Source of the DNA: Cryomorphaceae bacterium
GTDB lineage: Bacteria; Bacteroidota; Bacteroidia; Flavobacteriales_D; Crocinitomicaceae
NCBI GenBank assembly: GCA_027483605.1
Contig: JAIXUE010000050.1
Span: forward strand, 1 to 47,960
DNA length: 47,960 bases
Direction: 5' to 3'
Both the position numbers and the translations under genes were made by a program. Numbering within the stretch: the stretch's first letter is position 1; every line of letters starts with the position of its first letter. This document shows positions 15,859 through 24,165 of the stretch, in pieces. The notes below the pieces were generated by a model that had not been told where the DNA came from, searched no databases, and saw nothing but the letters and a program-made list of their open reading frames with translations.

Positions 15859-17502
15859 ATGTTCATCCCCTTCAATCAGGAATTTCAGAATCAAGATCTA
15901 CCTCAACGATTTACATTTCCTTTTTATTATGAGGTTCATCCTTTAGCCTTGCATGCTACTCAGCTGTTGCAGCAACGGCTCAGAGATGAAGATTTTGGCC
16001 ACGATTTTGGCTTGGATAGGCAAGAACGCTTGGGGGCTATAGGCAAGATGTTTGGCGTTTTAGTTGTTCAAAATTCATTAGGTGAACTGGGGTTTTTAGC
16101 AGCGTTTTCTGGGAAGTTAGGTAATTCGAATGAGCATAAGGGCTTTGTTCCGCCAGTTTTTGATTTACTAGAGGCGCAAGGGTTTTTTCGACAAGAAGAA
16201 CAAGAAATCCATCAGCTGACGCTAGAATTAGAAGCCTTAGAAAATTCACAAGAATTGAAAATACTGAAAGACCAAGCGTTGAATGAAGAACAGCAATGGT
16301 CTTTAAGAATTCATGAGCGCCAGCAAAACAATAAAATAGCGAAAACGCTGCGCGACGAAAAAAGAAAAACAATAATTGAGTTAGATCTAGATGGTTTAAA
16401 AGACCTAGAAGACTTGCGTTTTGAAAGTATGCAAGAGAGTCGCGAACTCAAAGCGCTCAAGCGTCAAGCACAAGCGGCCATCGAAGAAAGACAAAAATTG
16501 ACACTCAAATACAAAGCTCAAATTGAGGAACTGAAGGCACATAGAGCAGCACATTCCGCAGATTTGCAACGTCGAATATTTGAGCGATATACCTTTTTGA
16601 ATGCTTCAGGACAGTCTAAAAACGTACTTGACTTATTCACCGATTCACCACCAGCCGGAGCAGGTGAGTGCGCAGCCCCAAAGCTGTTGCAATACGCCTA
16701 TTTGAATGAACTCAAGCCCATCTGTATGGCAGAGTTCTGGTGGGGCATGGCGCCAGATTCAGAGGTGCGCATTCACGGACATTTTTATCCGTCGTGCAAA
16801 AGCAAGTGCGAACCTATTTTGGGTCATATGCTTCAAGGCCTAGCGGTGGATGAAAACCCCATAACGGCGATTCATCCGGCGCAACCGCTCGATATCATTT
16901 ACGAAGATGACTGGATTGTTGCCATTAACAAAGCGCCGGAGTATTTATCGGTACCTGGTAAAAATCCAATGCCCAATGCGCTAGAAGATTTAAAGAAAAG
17001 ATATCCGGATGCAGATGGCCCTTTACTTGTGCATCGGCTCGATATGTCAACCTCAGGAATCATGCTTGCAGCTAAAACCAAGCTCATGCACCAGCGCTTG
17101 CAACGCCAGTTTGTACTGAGAAAAGTGGAAAAGGAATATACCGCTATTTTGGACGGTGTACCAAAGCAAAAAGAAGGAGAAATTAAATTACCGCTTCGGG
17201 TAGACCTCGATGACCGCCCCCGCCAACTCGTTTGCTACGAACATGGAAGTTATGCGCACACAAAGTATAAAGTGTTAGACGTTCAAAATAACGAAACACG
17301 CATCGCTTTATATCCGCAAACGGGCCGAACACATCAGCTCCGTGTACACGCTGCGCATCATTTGGGGCTGAATTGCCCAATGAAAGGCGATGATTTATAT
17401 GGCCAAAAAGCCAATCGTTTGCACTTGCATGCTGCTAAGCTTGGCTTTTATCATCCGCATTCAAACGAATGGATGGAGCTCGTTTGCCCCGCCGAATTTT
17501 AG
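15859..17502 (+). CDS. Large RluA-family pseudouridine synthase with coiled-coil N-terminal extension
   Basis: A 547-residue enzyme predicted to isomerise uridine to pseudouridine in rRNA or tRNA. The catalytic RluA domain occupies about 342-547, with the nucleophile Asp395 in HRLDMSTSG and the conserved QTGRTHQLRVHAAH. It is preceded by an unusual 340-residue extension: an N-terminal domain (1-105), a long charged coiled coil (about 108-240), and a region rich in conserved-looking residues (EFWWGMAPDSEVRIHGHFYP) with cysteines 271, 289, 313 and 317 that could bind a metal. Long RluA forms of this type are known in Bacteroidota and some other bacteria; the role of the extension and the exact RNA site are unknown to me. 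Its stop codon overlaps that of ispG on the other strand. Confidence 0.88.
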   Translation: MFIPFNQEFQNQDLPQRFTFPFYYEVHPLALHATQLLQQRLRDEDFGHDFGLDRQERLGAIGKMFGVLVVQNSLGELGFLAAFSGKLGNSNEHKGFVPPVFDLLEAQGFFRQEEQEIHQLTLELEALENSQELKILKDQALNEEQQWSLRIHERQQNNKIAKTLRDEKRKTIIELDLDGLKDLEDLRFESMQESRELKALKRQAQAAIEERQKLTLKYKAQIEELKAHRAAHSADLQRRIFERYTFLNASGQSKNVLDLFTDSPPAGAGECAAPKLLQYAYLNELKPICMAEFWWGMAPDSEVRIHGHFYPSCKSKCEPILGHMLQGLAVDENPITAIHPAQPLDIIYEDDWIVAINKAPEYLSVPGKNPMPNALEDLKKRYPDADGPLLVHRLDMSTSGIMLAAKTKLMHQRLQRQFVLRKVEKEYTAILDGVPKQKEGEIKLPLRVDLDDRPRQLVCYEHGSYAHTKYKVLDVQNNETRIALYPQTGRTHQLRVHAAHHLGLNCPMKGDDLYGQKANRLHLHAAKLGFYHPHSNEWMELVCPAEF

Positions 17503-19409
17503 CTTTTGGGCTCTTGCCAATCGCCGTATTCTTTGATGAGGTCCACGAGGGCTTCTACTGCTTGTAGTTCTTCAATATTGCGCTTGACAATCGTTTTTTC
17601 TTTGTAGAGATTAATTTTCCCCGGACCTGTACCTACATACCCGTAGTCGGCATCAGCCATTTCGCCTGGCCCATTGACAATACAGCCCATAATTCCAATT
17701 TTGAGACCTTTTAAATGGGCAGTACGTTGCCTGATTTTAGCGGTGGTTTCTTGGAGGTCAAAAAGGGTGCGGCCACAAGAAGGGCAGGAAATATATTCGG
17801 TTTTTGAAATACGCGTTCGGGTGGCTTGTAAGATGCCAAATGAGGTCGAGTTGATGTATTGCGCACCGAGATCTGCATTCAGCCAAATACCGTCTCCAAA
17901 ACCATCAATGAGTAAAGCTCCAGCATCCGCACCGGCATACAATTGAAAGGTTTCAAGTTCAGCAGTGGTATATTGATAGGAGAGAATGACAGGGTTTTTG
18001 AGTTCTTTTTCTTGCAATTCAAGGAAGAATTTGCGGTAGAGTTGTGTTTTGTTGTCGTATTCTGTATTGAGGATCATACAAACATTCGGTTTTGCTGCTA
18101 ATTCATGAGGAATTGCATCTTCTGCTTCAAGTGGCAAGAAACAAATTTGATCAGTTGCCACTTCAGAAAGTTGTTCTTTCAGGACCAGTGGATAATAGCC
18201 AGATTTTGTGCTGTATTTTGCTTTCCAAAGTTCAAAATCTAGGATGATGCCGAGTGTACCAGGCACCTCAAATTCGATTTCATTACTGCCAATGTAAACG
18301 TAATCGGCAGCCTGATCTTGGATGTTCCATTTATCGAGTGGAATGCTGTATTGGTAGCCAAATCCGAAGAAGTGGGCCTGCTTGATTTCTTCTACAAAAG
18401 AGAGATCTGCCAAAACAACAGGCGCGTTTTTACCCCCGATGTTATGACAAGTTGAGCTCTCTCGCTTATTGTAAAAGAAGGGGGAGTAATTCAGTACATT
18501 TTGAGGTTGGTCGAAATCAAATGAATGGTAATCATTGTATTTGGCAACTAATTTTTGTGCTACCGGGATTTCTGCTTCTGGCGCTTCAGTGAGTGATACG
18601 CGTATGGTGTCGCCGAGGCCGTCTTCTAGCAGCGCGCCAATGCCCACCGCAGATTTAATGCGGCCATCTTCGCCATCGCCAGCTTCAGTAACACCCAAGT
18701 GTAGAGGATAAACCACTCCATTTTCTAGCATTTTGGCCATGAGTAAGCGATAGGCCTGAACCATGACCAGTGTATTGCTCGCTTTCATGGAAATGACGAG
18801 TTGGTCGAAATCGTGTTTTTCGCAAATTCTAATGAACTCAAAAGCAGATTCTACCATTCCTTCAGGGGTGTCGCCGTAGCGACTGAGAATGCGGTCTGAA
18901 AGCGAGCCGTGGTTGGTACCAATGCGCATGGCGGTGCCGTGCGCTTTGCAGAGCAAGACTAACGGCGTGAATTTTTCTTCAATGCGATCGAGTTCAGCTT
19001 GGTAACTCTCGTCGGTATAGTCGATTTCTTCGAATTTCTTTTTGTCCGCATAATTTCCCGGGTTGACGCGTACTTTTTCGACAATTTTTGCAGCAATTTC
19101 AGCGGCATTTGGTGTGAAGTGGATATCGGCAACCAAGGGTGTATTATAGCCCCTATCTACGAGTGCTGCTTTGATTTTTTGTAAGTTCTCGGCTTCGTTT
19201 TTGCTTGGCGCAGTGAGGCGAACAAGCTCACAGCCGGCGTCAATCATGCGGATAGATTGTGCAACCGAACCTTCGGTGTCCATGGTGTCGGTGGTGGTCA
19301 TGGACTGCACCCGAATAGGGTTCTCCCCACCCAAGCGTAAGGTGCCAATTTGAACTTCTTTGGTGGTGACGCGGGTGCGTTTCCAAGGATCGAGACAGTA
19401 GCGTTGCAT
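17499..19409 (-). CDS. ispG: 4-hydroxy-3-methylbut-2-enyl diphosphate synthase, long form
   Basis: IspG (GcpE) converts methylerythritol cyclodiphosphate to HMBPP, the penultimate step of the MEP isoprenoid pathway, using a [4Fe-4S] cluster. The 636 residues make this the three-domain form with an extra insert between TIM barrel and cluster domain, as in plants, Chlamydiae and Bacteroidota; the classical form is about 370. The barrel runs about 1-280 (IRVQSMTTTDTMDTEG; MRIGTNHGSLS), the insert about 300-520, and the cluster domain follows with C542, C545 and C576 plus E583 in GCIVNGPGEM, at the same spacing as in E. coli. Dxr, an earlier enzyme of the pathway, is at the other end of the window. 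Its TAA overlaps the RluA gene's TAG on the opposite strand. Confidence 0.96.
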   Translation of the reverse strand: MQRYCLDPWKRTRVTTKEVQIGTLRLGGENPIRVQSMTTTDTMDTEGSVAQSIRMIDAGCELVRLTAPSKNEAENLQKIKAALVDRGYNTPLVADIHFTPNAAEIAAKIVEKVRVNPGNYADKKKFEEIDYTDESYQAELDRIEEKFTPLVLLCKAHGTAMRIGTNHGSLSDRILSRYGDTPEGMVESAFEFIRICEKHDFDQLVISMKASNTLVMVQAYRLLMAKMLENGVVYPLHLGVTEAGDGEDGRIKSAVGIGALLEDGLGDTIRVSLTEAPEAEIPVAQKLVAKYNDYHSFDFDQPQNVLNYSPFFYNKRESSTCHNIGGKNAPVVLADLSFVEEIKQAHFFGFGYQYSIPLDKWNIQDQAADYVYIGSNEIEFEVPGTLGIILDFELWKAKYSTKSGYYPLVLKEQLSEVATDQICFLPLEAEDAIPHELAAKPNVCMILNTEYDNKTQLYRKFFLELQEKELKNPVILSYQYTTAELETFQLYAGADAGALLIDGFGDGIWLNADLGAQYINSTSFGILQATRTRISKTEYISCPSCGRTLFDLQETTAKIRQRTAHLKGLKIGIMGCIVNGPGEMADADYGYVGTGPGKINLYKEKTIVKRNIEELQAVEALVDLIKEYGDWQEPKS

Positions 19410-19427
19410 TTAGTTTTTTTAGTCTAA

Positions 19428-19435
19428 CAAAGGTA
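19428..19435 (-). promoter_or_regulatory. -7 element TACCTTTG for ispG
   Basis: Reads TACCTTTG on the minus strand, an exact TAnnTTTG. It predicts a leader of about 15 bases before the ATG at 19409. No clear -33 element at the usual spacing. Confidence 0.6.
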
Positions 19436-19478
19436 AGGATTCAATTGTTTGTGCGTTCTTTGTTGTAAAGGTATTCTG

Positions 19479-20132
19479 ATGCGGCACTTATTCTTCATTA
19501 TTTGGATGTGTTTTATCTTTTTTTCTTCTTGTAGAGAGGAAAAAAAAGGAACTGTGCGCCCAATACCTAAAAAAACGGAAGTAAAGGTGAAATCGACAAA
19601 GAAGGTAGTTCATCCCACTCATTTCAAACTTAAAGCGGAACTTAAACCCGAACAAATTCCCCAGGTTGTTCCCGGCCCAGGTTATCTACCTGACCCTTAT
19701 CCTGATCCGCATCCGATAGATCCACCGGGCTACATTTCAGAGCCAGTTATTACCTGTGTTGGCCCCCCAGACCCCCTGCCAAAAACAATTCGAGACAGCA
19801 TCGTCAATTTCCCTACTTTGCAAGCTTCTTTTGGTGCTCATCCCGATGAATTACTGAAGTATATTGACTACAAAATTGCCAATAGCATGGAATGGTCTTA
19901 CCTCATGGAGTTGGGTATAGAGGGTAAGATTTACATCCGCTTGCTCATTGATGTAAAGGGGAAAGTTCGAGAAGTGACATTCTTGAAATTTACAGATAAG
20001 CAAATGGAAATGTTGAAAAACCGCCTGAATTTAGCCCTTCTTGGTATGCCAAATTGGAACTCTGCTAAAGACCAAAATGGTCAAAATGTAGTTTCCGAGT
20101 TTACCTTCCCTTTGAGGATTCAATTCGATTAG
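19479..20132 (+). CDS. Lipoprotein with proline-rich linker and TonB-like C-terminal domain
   Basis: A 217-residue protein. It starts with a short signal ending in a lipobox (FFSSC, cysteine 18), followed by a Lys-rich stretch (20-52), a Pro-rich linker (residues 56-101, with PDPYPDPHPIDPPG), and a C-terminal domain (about 112-217) resembling TonB_C: LLKYIDYKIA, then GIEGKIYIRLLIDVKGKVREV, and an end of type MPNWNSAKDQNGQ...FTFPLRI. TonB normally transmits energy from ExbBD to outer-membrane receptors and is anchored by a membrane helix, not by lipid. I use the ATG at 19479, which begins the signal sequence; the frame extends to 19449 but without signal-like residues. No receptor or exbBD gene is nearby. 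Its stop overlaps that of the gene on the other strand. Confidence 0.75.
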   Translation: MRHLFFIIWMCFIFFSSCREEKKGTVRPIPKKTEVKVKSTKKVVHPTHFKLKAELKPEQIPQVVPGPGYLPDPYPDPHPIDPPGYISEPVITCVGPPDPLPKTIRDSIVNFPTLQASFGAHPDELLKYIDYKIANSMEWSYLMELGIEGKIYIRLLIDVKGKVREVTFLKFTDKQMEMLKNRLNLALLGMPNWNSAKDQNGQNVVSEFTFPLRIQFD

Positions 20133-21142
20133 TGAAGTGCTTTGGCGAGCTTTTCGGCAATTTGTAGTCTTCCGTTGTAGCCATAGTGTTCGGTGGTCCA
20201 GTTTTGGTCACTGAAATCAAGCCCTTCTAAAAGCTCTAGATTGTCTACTACTGTTACGCCGCGCTTTTTGCTATATCGGCGCACCAACAAATTGCGGTTG
20301 TAGCGCATGATTTGCACGAGTTCTTTGCCTACGTATTGTTGGGCATATTCGGTGTTTTCGGCTAATAAATTGAAAATCAGTTTGATTTTGTGTTGCTGAC
20401 AAAACGCAACGATTTCGTCAAAATCTTTTAGACGAGGGTTGTCTGGCTTTATTTGAAAGGCATAAGACTTCACGTAATGACACGCCAAGGTGATTTTTTC
20501 CATGTCCCAGGACCCGTCTGGGAGTAGAAAACTTCCGTTGGCCATGGCGTTGTCCCAGAGCCGAACGGTGCTGTGAGGAACTTTAAATGGAAAGTCGAAT
20601 TTGACTTCTTCCCATTCTCTGAGCATTTCTTGCTCGCGCTGTGCTGGTGTTTTGTTGTCAAAAGCATTCAGGGCAAGCAAAAACCGATTTGCCAATACTG
20701 GATAGGGCTTGAGCATGACCACCCCAGCTTGCAGCACACTTTCTAATTCTGAATGCCGCCAATCAGCGCCAAAAGACCGTAGGTTCATGGTGACGATAAC
20801 AGCTTTTGGAAAAGGTGCGCGCATATTTTTGATCCATTCTTTGTAAATACCGGCGTGCGTAGCAGGCTTATTCACAGCACCAATTTTGAAGTGTAATTGT
20901 GGTAATAAATCATCGGTGAGTTCAGAAATCGATTTTTTAACGATATCTGTATCGCGGACATTCATGTTCGATGATTCCGCAAAATAGAGTACATCTGACT
21001 TGCGTTGTTGTTTCCACACTTCTAGCATTTCAGGGCTGTGTTGCTTCAAGTCTTTTGGATAAAAGACGAGCTTGTATACCCAATTCATGAGCACGAGCCC
21101 AAGCGCTAGTATAAAAATCCTGATGAGAAGTTGCTTGCCCAT
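20129..21142 (-). CDS. Membrane-anchored SGNH-type protein paired with MBOAT acyltransferase
   Basis: A 337-residue protein with an N-terminal membrane anchor (about 5-24) and an extracytoplasmic domain. Features compatible with the SGNH/AlgJ-like fold are an early DVLYFAESSNMN (Ser in a block-I-like position) and a C-terminal WTTEHYGYNGRLQIAEKLA carrying a His like that of the catalytic block V. Identity is moderate, because SGNH proteins are very diverse. Its ATG at 21142 overlaps the TAA of the MBOAT gene (TAATG); a longer frame reaches 21235 but lies inside the MBOAT gene. MBOAT plus AlgJ/AlgX/DltD-like partners typically move acyl (often acetyl) groups onto extracellular polymers, so that is the likely joint role. 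Confidence 0.7.
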   Translation of the reverse strand: MGKQLLIRIFILALGLVLMNWVYKLVFYPKDLKQHSPEMLEVWKQQRKSDVLYFAESSNMNVRDTDIVKKSISELTDDLLPQLHFKIGAVNKPATHAGIYKEWIKNMRAPFPKAVIVTMNLRSFGADWRHSELESVLQAGVVMLKPYPVLANRFLLALNAFDNKTPAQREQEMLREWEEVKFDFPFKVPHSTVRLWDNAMANGSFLLPDGSWDMEKITLACHYVKSYAFQIKPDNPRLKDFDEIVAFCQQHKIKLIFNLLAENTEYAQQYVGKELVQIMRYNRNLLVRRYSKKRGVTVVDNLELLEGLDFSDQNWTTEHYGYNGRLQIAEKLAKALH

Positions 21143-22506
21143 TAGAATTGAAAATAGATAAAGGTGAATTTTTGGGTGCCCGAAAAGGCGAGAAGTATAA
21201 AGAGCAATACCAGGTAAATGCCCCACCTCAACCAACCTGGAAATTGGTTCAATAGTCCATCAAATCGCTGTTTGCGGTAACTGAATTCCAGCAGTACCAA
21301 CAGACCAAGTGCGCTCAAAGGCGTCCAAATATCTAGCCAGTTTGTGGCCTTCGTATTTGGGATGAAAATACCTTTTAAAATGGCTTGCGCATTTGCGAAA
21401 TCTGTCGCTCTAAAAAAGACCCAAGCAAAGGTGACCAAAAGGAAAGTGCTCAGCATATTTGCAAAAGGTTTCAATGGCTTTTCTATCAGTAGGAAAAGGC
21501 CATGGAGTAGCCCCCAAACGATGAAAGTCCAGTTGGCGCCATGCCACAAGCCGCTGATGCCGAAAACAAGAATTGTGTTGAATGCCCAGCGCCAATTGCC
21601 CATGCGATTTCCGCCGAGGGGAATGTAAAGGTAATCGCGGAACCAAGTACTTAACGATATATGCCAGCGGCGCCAAAACTCCCCGATACTTGCAGCAAAA
21701 TAAGGCGTTTTGAAATTGTCCATGATGTGAATACCAAGTAAACGCGCGCTACCTTGAGCAATGAGCGAGTAACCAAAAAAGTCAGCATAGATTTGAAATG
21801 AAAAAAAGACAAGCGCGAGTGCAATTTGTAACGGGGCATAGTTGCTAGGTGCTGCATAAATTTCATTGACAAAAGGGGCCAATTGATCGGCCACTACCAT
21901 TTTGATCACAAAACCGAGCAAGAGCAAACGAAAGCCCGCACTGATGTTTTCATATTGGAGCTGTTGTGCTTTGCGCAGTTCTTCACCTAAAGTAGCATAG
22001 CGCTCGATAGGCCCAGCTACCATTTGTGGAAAAAACAAGACATAATTGGCAAAATAGCCTAAATGTTTTTCGGCTTTTTGCTGCCCTCGATAGACCTCAA
22101 TTGTGTAGCTCATGGACTGAAAAGTGTGAAAAGAAAGACCAATCGGGAGAATGATACCGAGATCGTAGTTTTTGAATTCTTTTCCGAATAGTGCAAAAAA
22201 GTCTATGAGTGTTTGGTTGGCAAAACCGAAATACTTGAAAAAAGCGAGGATGCCAATATTTGTAATTAAACTCAGCAAGAGCAATCTTTTTCTTTGTTTG
22301 CCATGGAGTTTTTCCATCCAAATTGCAGCAGTGTAGTCTATCAGGATAATCGCAAAAAGCACCAAAATATATTTGGGAATAAACGCCATGTAGAAAAGGC
22401 AACTACTCACAAAAATGAGCAGCCAGCGAAAGCGTTGCGGCAATAGATAGTAGAGTACCACCACTACCGGAAGAAAAAACAGGAATTCGATTGAATTAAA
22501 TAGCAT
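21142..22506 (-). CDS. MBOAT family O-acyltransferase, AlgI-like
   Basis: A 454-residue polytopic enzyme with about 11 membrane segments. It carries the MBOAT signature: FWRRWHISLSTWFRDYLYIP (278-296), then GISGLWHGANWTFIVWG (316-332) with the presumed catalytic His322. PIGLSFHTFQSMSYTIEVYRG is the typical AlgI/DltB-type early block (121-141). Such proteins pass acetyl or other acyl groups across the inner membrane to a periplasmic partner, here the SGNH-type protein whose start overlaps this stop. No polymer synthesis genes are in the window, so the acceptor is unknown. A one-mismatch -7 element TATCTTTC lies at 22531-22524, with TTTG 22 bases further up. Confidence 0.9.
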   Translation of the reverse strand: MLFNSIEFLFFLPVVVVLYYLLPQRFRWLLIFVSSCLFYMAFIPKYILVLFAIILIDYTAAIWMEKLHGKQRKRLLLLSLITNIGILAFFKYFGFANQTLIDFFALFGKEFKNYDLGIILPIGLSFHTFQSMSYTIEVYRGQQKAEKHLGYFANYVLFFPQMVAGPIERYATLGEELRKAQQLQYENISAGFRLLLLGFVIKMVVADQLAPFVNEIYAAPSNYAPLQIALALVFFSFQIYADFFGYSLIAQGSARLLGIHIMDNFKTPYFAASIGEFWRRWHISLSTWFRDYLYIPLGGNRMGNWRWAFNTILVFGISGLWHGANWTFIVWGLLHGLFLLIEKPLKPFANMLSTFLLVTFAWVFFRATDFANAQAILKGIFIPNTKATNWLDIWTPLSALGLLVLLEFSYRKQRFDGLLNQFPGWLRWGIYLVLLFILLAFSGTQKFTFIYFQF

Positions 22507-22581
22507 ACTGCTTTTTGGCAGTCGAAAGATAAGTTAAAAAGTCGAAAACTAACCAAAGCTTCAGTATCTTTACCGCAAGCA

Positions 22582-24165
22582 ATGAAACGGATTTTTGCAC
22601 AAATAGAACTCAAGTGGCGCCTTCTTGGCCTGCTGCTTTTATTGAGTTTTTTGTATGGTTTTTGGCAGCATTTGTTTGACCCTATTCTGCCCATACACGA
22701 GTGTAGGAAGGCAGATTCGCTGTCTCAGGCCATGCAATTCATGAAAGGCGGTCATCTGTTGGAACCCAAAACACATGCTATTTCTAATTTTGGCCGTCGG
22801 GAGGCCGCTGCAGAATTTCCGATCATCTATTATATTGTGGGCCAGATTTGGCACTTGGTGGGTTACCACCTCTGGATTGCTAAATTGTTCAGCATCACTT
22901 ATCTATTACTTGCCATTATTGCGTTTAGACAGGTCTTGTTGTTCTATTTCAATTCTGAAAAGCTGACACTTGCTTTTAGTGGCATCATATTCAGTTCTCC
23001 TGTGCTCATTTACTATACCGATACCCTTTTACCTAACGTGTTTTCTTTTGCCAGCTTATTATTTGCTGGGTTTTATTTCTTTCGTTTTACGCAATCGAAC
23101 AAGTGGAGAGATTGGTGGGTATTCACTTTCTTTTTGGCTATTGCTGTGCTCATCAAAATTACAGCGTTGGTGGCTGTGCTGTCATTCGTAGGGCCCTTTT
23201 TCTTTTATAGTTTACATTCATCTAACCGTGCATATTGGCGTGATCGACGTGTTTGGTTGGGTTATTTAGCTTTGTTTTGCGTGCTTTTTTTCACATTCTG
23301 GTGGTACCGCTATGCAATTGCCTACAACACCAAACATCATTCTCATATCTTTTCTACGACCATTCGACCCATTTGGGAAGTCGATGTTGCTGAGCGTTGG
23401 CGCATACTTGGCATACTTGGCCGCGAACACCTCAAAGAAATCATGCATCCGCTTTTGTTGATGCTGTTGTTTTTGGCACTCATTATTCTTGTTATCAAAG
23501 GTAGCATCTCGCTCTTTTTCCGATATTGGATTCCTGTAGCACTCATTGGTCTGAGCGCTTATTTCATTCTTTGGTTTTGGGTTTTTGAGGTCCACGATTA
23601 CTATTTCATTGAAGCGCTTTTTTTTCCATTGACTATTGTTGCTATAGTAATCAAAAATTACAGCGAGTTTTTGTTAGATCAAAAAGTAGGTAAATGGATA
23701 TTTGCCGCTGGGCTCATGTTCATTTTTTTAAATACGGTTTCATTTACACAGGTAGCTGCGGGTAATCAAAATATCATTGTCAAGAATACTTTTTTAACAT
23801 CAAAATTAGTCAGAGGCAATTGGGGCTGGTTTTATTTCAATCACCAAGAGGGCTTGCAGCAAATCCAGCAGCAAAGTGCGGCCATACAGCAGGTGATTGA
23901 GCCTAATGACACCGTTTTTTGTTTTTCGGACCCGTATCCGAACGTACACCTTAGCACAATTGATCGGATAGGTTTCAGTGGCTATGGTTACCGTCGTTAC
24001 ATCAGCGATTCACTCATGATCCGTCGTTGGATTCAAATGGGTGCAGACAAGCTCTTGATCTTGCAGGCAGACACCGCAAATCCGCTCATCAAACCATTTC
24101 TTACGCAGCGTTTGTACCAAAAAAACAAAGTATTTATTTACGACTTACAGCCCTTTAGAAAGTAG
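22582..24165 (+). CDS. GT39-like polytopic membrane glycosyltransferase
   Basis: A 527-residue protein with about 10-11 hydrophobic segments followed by a soluble C-terminal part (from about 395). The layout suits the GT-C superfamily (PMT/ArnT/GT39 type), which uses lipid-linked sugars on the outer face of the inner membrane. The first extracytoplasmic loop has LPIHECRKADSLSQAMQFMKGG, where GT-C enzymes usually have an Asp-Glu pair; here Glu in HEC and Asp in KAD are the candidates, so the catalytic site is not certain. A one-mismatch -7 element TATCTTTA lies at 22565-22572, ten bases before the ATG. It diverges from the MBOAT gene (75-base gap) and its last 21 bases overlap the histidine-kinase gene on the other strand. 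Confidence 0.65.
   Translation: MKRIFAQIELKWRLLGLLLLLSFLYGFWQHLFDPILPIHECRKADSLSQAMQFMKGGHLLEPKTHAISNFGRREAAAEFPIIYYIVGQIWHLVGYHLWIAKLFSITYLLLAIIAFRQVLLFYFNSEKLTLAFSGIIFSSPVLIYYTDTLLPNVFSFASLLFAGFYFFRFTQSNKWRDWWVFTFFLAIAVLIKITALVAVLSFVGPFFFYSLHSSNRAYWRDRRVWLGYLALFCVLFFTFWWYRYAIAYNTKHHSHIFSTTIRPIWEVDVAERWRILGILGREHLKEIMHPLLLMLLFLALIILVIKGSISLFFRYWIPVALIGLSAYFILWFWVFEVHDYYFIEALFFPLTIVAIVIKNYSEFLLDQKVGKWIFAAGLMFIFLNTVSFTQVAAGNQNIIVKNTFLTSKLVRGNWGWFYFNHQEGLQQIQQQSAAIQQVIEPNDTVFCFSDPYPNVHLSTIDRIGFSGYGYRRYISDSLMIRRWIQMGADKLLILQADTANPLIKPFLTQRLYQKNKVFIYDLQPFRK

Noticed and set aside
23266..23595. Open frame of 109 codons on the - strand inside the GT39-like gene
   Set aside because: Antisense to a coherent polytopic membrane protein; no signal, domain or upstream element.
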